Of a DNA stretch of 64,000 nucleotides, positions 57,583 to 64,000 are shown piece by piece. The position numbers were made by a program, and so were the translations under genes. Location of the stretch: NCBI GenBank assembly GCA_004352715.1, contig SCFE01000079.1, positions 76,265 through 140,264 of the forward strand, read 5' to 3'. Below the pieces are notes generated by a model, which was not told where the DNA came from, did not search any database, and worked only from the letters and a program-made list of their open reading frames with translations. Each line of letters opens with the position of its first letter. The stretch's first letter is position 1. This DNA is from Hofstenia miamia. Its lineage: Eukaryota; Xenacoelomorpha; Acoela.

Positions 57583-58351
57583 TATGTTCGGCATTTGTAT
57601 AAAATTATAGTTAGCAATATATAAATTTATATAAGTGACATGCATATTCTACATTTTGGCATTTTCAACACGTACATTCGCCATTTGTGTAAAATAGAAT
57701 ATTATATTCAGTGAATGTAAAAGGATTAGAACTTCAGTTACATATTTGTTAAGTTACAAGTGCTGTAATAATCTATGATAGAAGCTCTGAATGGAAACAG
57801 AATATTTTCATGATAGCTTAGAAAATGTTCAGGGATTATTTTATAGCAAACCCAACTTTGTGCAATCTTACACTGTAACACCTGCCTAACCGTTTTTCTT
57901 CATTATTTGGCATTTGTATTAAAGAATCATGTTGAATTAAGTAACACAGATAAATATAGCAGTCACAAAACTCTGAATTTGATATTTTCTAACATGAGAG
58001 AACTTACTAAGAAGGCAAAAACTAATGCATTTATATACAAAATTTAATACTATTTTATCATGTACATTTAACAAGAAATTAAAATCAAATGAAACAAAGA
58101 TAGTTATTTGATTAAAACAAACTAAAACCGTAAATATTTTTCAGTATGTATGATTTTGAAAGCAGCTAATATATTACGACCATACAACTGATGAATGTAT
58201 GTAGGAATGTGTACATATGACGCAAAAATTTTTTTTTCTTCAATTGTGATGAAAATCAATTTTTTCAAGGGTTTTATAAGAGCTATGGCTTAAAAGCATT
58301 AACACAAAAAAGTATTAAAAATTTTTGAAAACCTTTCTAATTTTACCTGAA
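57581..58351. other. Intergenic; nothing recognised
   Basis: Short degenerate motifs related to GCATTTGTATAAAAT recur (57,589 and 57,676), but no gene or element boundary was identified. Confidence 0.45.
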
Positions 58352-58431
58352 ATTCGGCATATGTACTATGGGATTTTACGTTCGATTTGGCATATGTACA
58401 AATTTTCTAGAATTCTCATAGTACATATGCC

Positions 58432-58462
<31 letters not shown>
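58352..58462. repeat. Perfect 19-bp inverted repeat next to (TA)n
   Basis: ATTCGGCATATGTACTATG (58,352-58,370) is exactly inverted at 58,417-58,435 with a 46-bp loop. A partial third copy (TTTGGCATATGTACAAA) lies in the loop. A (TA)n array begins at the right arm (58,434-58,462). Confidence 0.85.
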
Positions 58463-58468
<6 letters not shown>

Positions 58469-58559
58469 AACAAAGAAACCAAAACTGAAAATATTTGACC
58501 AAGTTGAGAACTTCAAAAAAGAGTGAGAAGTTTGAATACAAAGCAAAAAATTACTAAGA

Positions 58560-58745
58560 TCAGCTTCATTTTTACATCATTTAAAAACAAAGGTGCTTCA
58601 TAACAAAGACAATATCCCTAATCTACAAATACACATCTGGTGATTTTGACAAATCACATATTGGTGAAACTAAGCAACATCTGGGAACAAGATCTAATAA
58701 TAACTTAAGAGGTCATCTGAATTCAGAAATTTTTACCCATCACCA
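58560..58745 (+). pseudogene. Penelope-like retroelement GIY-YIG fragment
   Basis: The frame at 58,635-58,745 reads SHIGETKQHLGTRSNNN and then HLNSEIFTHHH. The HIGETKxxLGTR block followed by spaced H..SEI..H matches the GIY-YIG endonuclease end of Penelope-like elements (YIGET...R...H). The reverse transcriptase part is absent and the reading frame upstream is broken. A small relic. Confidence 0.45.
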
Positions 58746-58827
58746 TCAAACTAAGGATGATAATTTGAAAATGTTACTAAAAACAACATCCATAAATAGC
58801 AGAGGCAATATATATATATTGGGTTTG

Positions 58828-58833
<6 letters not shown>

Positions 58834-58875
<42 letters not shown>
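58834..58875. repeat. (TA)n microsatellite
   Basis: About 21 uninterrupted units; creates spurious Tyr-Ile ORFs. Confidence 0.95.
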
Positions 58876-58881
<6 letters not shown>

Positions 58882-58899
58882 TATATACACATCATCAAA

Positions 58900-60898
58900 T
58901 GAATAATTCTTGACTTAAATTTTCTCCATTTCCTCAAAGCACTATCACAAATCATCGATGATGTATCAATATTCCAAGATTTCTTTGTTGAACTGTCTAA
59001 ATATTTAGATCTTTTTTATAAATAAAACATTGCTCATTGAGAATAGGGGTGTCTTTTTCACGTAGAAACTTCAAGTTCATACAAAAATTGATGTTGATAA
59101 TTACAATTCTTCAAGAAAAATCAATTCCAGTAGCTCGAGAATCATGTTGATTATGTTTTCACTATGATTAATGGCATTCCATGAAAAGCATGATGTATAC
59201 GCTATCAACTTTGTTTACTAAATTCAGTACAGATTTCAAATATGAAGACATGGTCCAACAGCACAATAAAAAGTCTACTAGAGATATGAAATTGGTCGTC
59301 TCTAATAAAGTAACAGTAAAAATTATTTTTCTGTATGCCGCCTTTTGATTAATTGACAAAATGAAACAAAATATTGTTCTTTTGTGTTCTTTTAAAAAAT
59401 GTACACTAAAAAGTAGATTTAAAAAATTCAGTTAATGCTAGCTACAATATGTTTTTTGAAAAAAACCAATTGTGCACTGCCTTGCGGAAGCAAATATTTA
59501 AGTACATTCACATTTTTGAGACTAAATACCAAATAAGAGAAGTTGACTATACATTTCTGCAAGAATTTTTTTCTCAAAATATAAAATTCTGGCAAACTAT
59601 TTCCACCTCATTTTGTCATGCTAAGTTTCTTAAATCATTTGAAAATTTTAGTTTCCAAACTCAGTTCTGATGTTTCAAACTCTATTCAATAGTTTTAAAA
59701 ATATTTCCTTGAAATATGTCATATTAGGGGTCTGCGGGTAGCATAATTTACCACCGTTAACCACCCGTAGTTAATTTTCCTTTACTCGTACCCGTAATAA
59801 TTGTAGGGGTAACCGCGATATATGTACACATACTCGACATTGCTGGTAGAAACTACACAATGTATTGTTTTCAATTAATAACTAAAAACAAAAAATGAAC
59901 AAAATCTATATTGCATTCCTGAAAAATGTATAATAATAAAATGGATCTAATGTAAATTACTACAAATTACAAAAGGCAGGGATGACCATATAATTATTTT
60001 TTTAACAAACTGTTAACAGAATGCTTAAAAAATTAGGTAAATAAAGTTTAAGATCTATTAACAGAGTTTTGATGATTTCTCTTCCGAGTTTTTCCGATCA
60101 AGTTTTGCGAGCTTATTCGAGGCGGAGTTCTTAACATTTCGAATACTCGAAAACCCTGCTCAGAATAACAATTTAATGATATATGAAGTGTTCTTGAAAA
60201 TCTGACCCAAAACAGTTTTTCATTTTCATTCAATTTTTAATAACATAGAGAAGTTATTTTTCTCTGGGATATACTCTTTCCTCTTGTTCTCAAAACTCCG
60301 GGAAAGTTGAGCACAAAATAAATTGAAAATATATCCCGTTCCTCTCATCTGTGCACTTACGCCCTTAATTCTGTAATTTAACACTAGGAATCGATTGAAT
60401 TCATCATAGTGAACAAATGTAAATGCGATCATGCGCTATTGAAATCGTAAATGAAACCAACATAAGGAATAATAGCATTTTAGCATATGGGTTTACTGTC
60501 TTTCCTGTACTTTTAATAAACAAAAACTGCAAGTTCCCTGCTTAACTTTCAAATTGCTGTAAGCTATACATTTTTATACCTCATTTTTCGTAAATTTAGC
60601 AATACAGATACCATGAAGAAATATTTAATTTTGCAAAGGTAGATTACGAGAAAAGAGTACTTTTCAAGAGAAATGCATTTAATACCTCATTCGTGGAAGT
60701 TAAATTGTAGGTTCCTCAGACTTTTAAATTGAAAGTACAAGCGCATTATAAATTTGGTTGCAAATTACACTGCTAATCTCGTAGAGACGATTATTAAAAC
60801 TTTTTAGTGAAAATATTAAAATTCGATTTTTCCGAAAATTTTGACCTGCTAACGAAAGCCTAAAATAATAGTGTAGATAGACTGTTTTAAATGCCAAA
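58900..60898. other. Intergenic with possible hAT-type ends
   Basis: GGGGTCTGCGGGTAGC at about 59,727, followed by ACCACCCGTAG and CGTACCCGTAA motifs, resembles hAT-type terminal sequence. ATACTCGAAAACCCTG ending at about 60,158 is a second, different candidate terminus, similar in inverse to 35,706. No transposase was recognised and no 8-bp duplication was seen. The rest is featureless. Confidence 0.3.
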
Positions 60899-63074
60899 CT
60901 ACATTATTACATGCCAAGCTTTTGTTTTTATATTTCCAAGATGGCCATCTTGCAAGCAGTTAAGAACCACGTTTTGCAAAGCACTTGGTATAATAATAGC
61001 TTCACATTTTAAGACAATATGATTAATAACAGAGACGTCTTCCGAGAAGGATTTGTAGACTTGCAGCAGACCTGATAAATGACGTTTGGTTAGCCAGCCA
61101 TTCTTAGAAAACATTAATACTTTAGAAAGAACAGAATCAGTAGATCTTTCATGACGAATTTTTGAAAGTGATATAAATTCGTTGGCTCCTAAACGCATTA
61201 AAGTGAAAACTTCTGCTTCATCAAAGTAATATTCGGAATCAGCTAAGCTACACATTCTTGACAAAGGATCAGCAAGCACCAATTTACATCCTGGAATGTA
61301 GGATACCTTGAAAGAATACATATGTAAGTGTAATAGCAAACGAAAAATTATTTCATAAATGGGTTTGTCAAAAATTGCTACAAGTGTTTGATGATCTGTT
61401 TCTATATCAATGTCTAAACCATAAATATACTTATGAAACTTTTGGGCCGCAAATTTCTGTTTCAATTTGGGCGTATCCAGTTTCTGAATTTGATAACATG
61501 CGTGAAACATAATCAGTATAGGACTCCATTCACTATTGTTATTTTGCTGCTGTAGAACTACTCCAAGAGCATATTGTGATGCATCCACTGCCATTTTTAT
61601 TTTCTTTGTGGGGTCATACGTTTGAAGAACCAGTTTTGATGTAAGAATATCCTTGATTTGCCGAATTGCATCCATAATTGTAGGAGGTGCTAAAAACTCA
61701 ACATCATTATTCAGAAGATCCATTAGCGGATTTGCAATGACACTCATATTTGGCACAAGCTTTGCCAAGTAATTAGAAATTCCAAGCCAGGATTTCAGTT
61801 CAGATTTATTAGATGGGAGTTTCATATTAAAAATTGCCTGTACCTTCCCTGGATCTGGTATAACGCCATTTTCTCTGCTAGAGGAACCACCATATTCATA
61901 TTTAGTTTCATGCCACTGGAGACTATTCGTTTCAACATCTCAACCATGATCTGATGAAATTCTGTAAAAGTATAAGCAAACACTATGATATCAACAACCA
62001 CATGTGTACCTGGAATGCCTTCTAACAGTTTATGAACACACTGATGACAAACCTCACTAGCACTTGATAAACCATAAGGTATACAAAGGTATCAATACTT
62101 GTCAAAAGGAGTACCAAATGTTGTCAATAGTGAGCTTTCATGATCGAGTTTTATCAACCAAAAGGCTGATGAGAATTCATATTTTCCAAAATTCCTTGAC
62201 CCTGCCATGAATGAGAACACTTGCTCAGCTGTCTTAAGCAGGCAGTGTTGCCACTTTATTGCTTTCTAAAGGGGATGTGGCTCTACACTCCAGACATACT
62301 CTAAGGGCAGCACTTATTTTCATAGTGATTACTAGAGAATTAACCCAATCAGTTGGACTTTCTACTTAGCAATATCACATAAGTTTCCATTTGCTGAAGC
62401 TCAGTTTTAAGGCTATCCATCTGTGAATATGGAACATGGTATATCGGACTAAAAGTAGGAAGTATATCATCCTTAAGAATTATTTTATATTTGTAACATT
62501 CTAGCTTTCCTAGTTCTCCAAAGGCCTCTTCGTAATCATCAACTGGGTTCCATGATTTCAGGGAGAAGATCCATTTGATAAGTCTCACTTGTTCACATGT
62601 GTTGCGATTTTAATACATAAGACTTAACATCATAATTATTATAAGACAGGTTTATATATGTTGTACCAACAAAATCAATTGCAACAGAAAAACCTTTGAG
62701 TTTTGTTTTACATTTAGATTTGCATCAGTAGAACATAGTAGATTGGTATCAATCACATTAACATCAGCTCCTGCACTCCAGTAAATAATTTATTTTTACC
62801 CCATTGGTAATCATGATTTCTGTCCAGTTGTGATCAGATTTATTACTACAAATGTGACCCATAATTATATATTTGGGCTCAGACTCAGTATTGATATGTT
62901 TCTACTATGTCTCTCACTCTCTGATTAGAGTGTGAGGTCCTAAGATTTAATGCAGGTAACCTTTTTGCATGACATAGATAAAAAATGATTCTGTTTCCAC
63001 AATTTAAACAAGTCTTACTAAATGTGGGGCATTGCATCCAAGGGTGTTTTCGACCACAATAATGACATTGACCA
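60899..63074 (-). pseudogene. Gypsy-type LTR retrotransposon gag-pol, degenerate
   Basis: On the minus strand, in order: zinc-knuckle remnants CHYCGRKHPWMQC and CLNCG (about 63,070-62,980); a protease remnant with GADVNVID (about 62,785-62,760); an RT start (62,588-62,349: YEEAFGELGKLECYKYKI, VPYSQMDSLKTELQQME); an RT core PYGLSSASEVCHQCVHKLLE with VVVDI where the catalytic V-V-D-D is expected; then an intact 308-codon frame (61,825-60,899) with RT-connection, RNase H (KIKMAVDASQYALGVVLQQ; TDHQTLVAIF) and the start of an integrase zinc-binding region (HLGNIKTKAW). The second RT aspartate is lost and several frames are broken, so it is dead. The 5' side is cut by MITE copy 3; no LTRs were seen. 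Confidence 0.75.
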
Positions 63075-63776
63075 TTACAAGAAATTTAAACAGTGCCATG
63101 TGACGTCAGCAAATAACTAGTGAAAGTGTGGCGTAGATTATGCACTATGCTTAACTGTAAGTGAAAGAGGTTTTTTTACAAATTTATATATCCTAAAATT
63201 AATATATTATCTAGCTCATCATCAATTGTTTAAACGCTATTGGTTTACTATGCAATGCAAAAAAAATTGTTCATAGCCATAGTTGTTCACGTGTCAAAAT
63301 TTTGCAAAAAATTTTATCCCATATGTCAATTTATAAAGGGAAAAATGAAGTAGATGCAATTGAATATAATTTCATGAAAATGCCAACACGCGAATGTTCA
63401 AATACATCATCAATTCTAATTGGTTAATGCTAATACTATAAAATAATGTTAAGATCATATCTATATCATTTGAATTTCTCATGTCAATTTTGCATTTAAT
63501 GAATTTAAGAGGTAAGTTAAGTCGTGCGAACAAGGGAAATACCTTAAATTATATAATATTAAAGAGGATCAACACACATTTTTTCCGGCAATTTGTATAA
63601 TAGATGCTCGGCTAAATTTATCCATAAGTTTAATCTATAGTTGATTTTTAAATGCTGGAGGCCCAAAAACGCATTTAAGAAAGAAAACAATATCCATTTC
63701 AAGTACATTTTATTAACACGTAATTGAATACGTCATTCTGTTTTGCTGTTAGAGGGCTACAACAATTTCTTGTAAA
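63075..63776 (+). mobile_element. MITE copy 3 (TTACAAGAAATT family), inserted in the Gypsy element
   Basis: Complete copy: starts TTACAAGAAATTTAAACAG and ends AATTTCTTGTAA, its perfect 12-bp inverse. Compared with copy 1 it has an extra segment of about 66 bp near 63,605-63,670 and a 1-base loss near 63,265 that shifts the small shared ORF. It abuts the zinc-knuckle end of the Gypsy relic directly. Confidence 0.8.
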
Positions 63777-64000
63777 GTATATATATATATATATATAAAT
63801 AATTTTCCAGCCTTCTCAATATGAAAAAAAAATCAATTTCAAACAAGAATCCATTGAGTTAATAAACATTCAATCATCTTTGATCATTTACGCACATTTC
63901 AACAATTTTGAGTCCATTCTCTTTGTTAGTGTATGGACGACATACGTATACCACTAAAATGGTATACAGTGTATATGTATATTATACATGTATGGTATAG
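63777..64000. other. Window end; (TA)n and unassigned sequence
   Basis: A short (TA)n run at about 63,779-63,797, then AT-rich sequence ending in repeated GTATAC/TATGTATA motifs. No gene seen. Confidence 0.5.

Noticed and set aside
58746-58955. Tyr-Ile-rich ORF
   Set aside because: Translation of a (TA)n microsatellite.
1-64000. CRISPR array, bacterial operon structure or riboswitch
   Set aside because: No regularly spaced short repeats with unique spacers. Gene structure, splice sites and elements are those of an animal genome.
1-64000. tRNA or rRNA genes
   Set aside because: No cloverleaf-like stretch or rRNA core motif was recognised by eye. A covariance search would be needed to exclude small ones.

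Overview
This window is AT-rich animal (invertebrate) DNA packed with transposable elements, with little host coding sequence. It carries non-LTR, LTR and Penelope-like retroelement relics, Tc1/mariner and hAT-like pieces, a MITE family, foldback elements and a Polinton/Maverick, all on a background of short-intron animal genes. The sequence alone does not fix the phylum; cnidarian, sponge, mollusc or a similar lineage is possible. Five larger N runs and three single Ns mark a draft assembly. Three of the runs are exactly 1000 N and are probably gaps of unknown length.

Layout. 1-3.9 kb: non-LTR relics, including one that keeps a gag-like ORF1 and both ends of ORF2 but lost the middle. 6.5-8.5 kb: long-TIR foldback element with a perfect 6-bp target duplication. 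9.5-11.2 kb: decayed Tc1-like transposon. 11.9-15.3 kb: second foldback element of the same family, carrying a small ORF. 15.9-16.6 kb: internally deleted Tc1-like element. 17.2-18.4 kb: degenerate reverse transcriptase. 19.1-23.3 kb: third foldback element with about 1-kb arms. 23.5-24.1, 26.7-27.2 and 63.1-63.8 kb: three copies of one MITE. 27.6-29.3 kb: two non-LTR 3' ends. 30.5-35.2 kb: a spliced host gene on the minus strand encoding a PIN-nuclease (SWT1-like) protein, with a solo-LTR-like insert and a foldback element in its introns. 39.7-42.3 kb: Gypsy-like relic, minus strand. 45.7-55.6 kb: Polinton. 56.0-57.3 kb: an intact intronless MFS transporter. 58.6 kb: Penelope-type GIY-YIG fragment. 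60.9-63.1 kb: degenerate Gypsy pol on the minus strand.

The most notable system is the Polinton at 45,730-55,624 and its relatives. It has inverted repeats beginning AGTAGTAAAG, a perfect 6-bp target duplication (AGGGTC) and a minus-strand capsid module: a coiled-coil protein, a penton-like protein, a small basic protein and the double-jelly-roll major capsid protein. Three of these genes share a CTTTATATAG-type box 2-5 nt before the ATG. The right arm holds the 3' end of a second, diverged major capsid gene in mirror orientation, and the interior holds what looks like the last exon of a host GPCR. No polymerase, integrase, protease or packaging ATPase is visible, so the element is rearranged or incomplete, although the internal gap could hide some genes. 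The three foldback elements have the same AGTAGTRRRRGAA-type ends, and one has its own perfect 6-bp duplication. I infer that they are non-autonomous Polinton-type elements mobilised by the same machinery.
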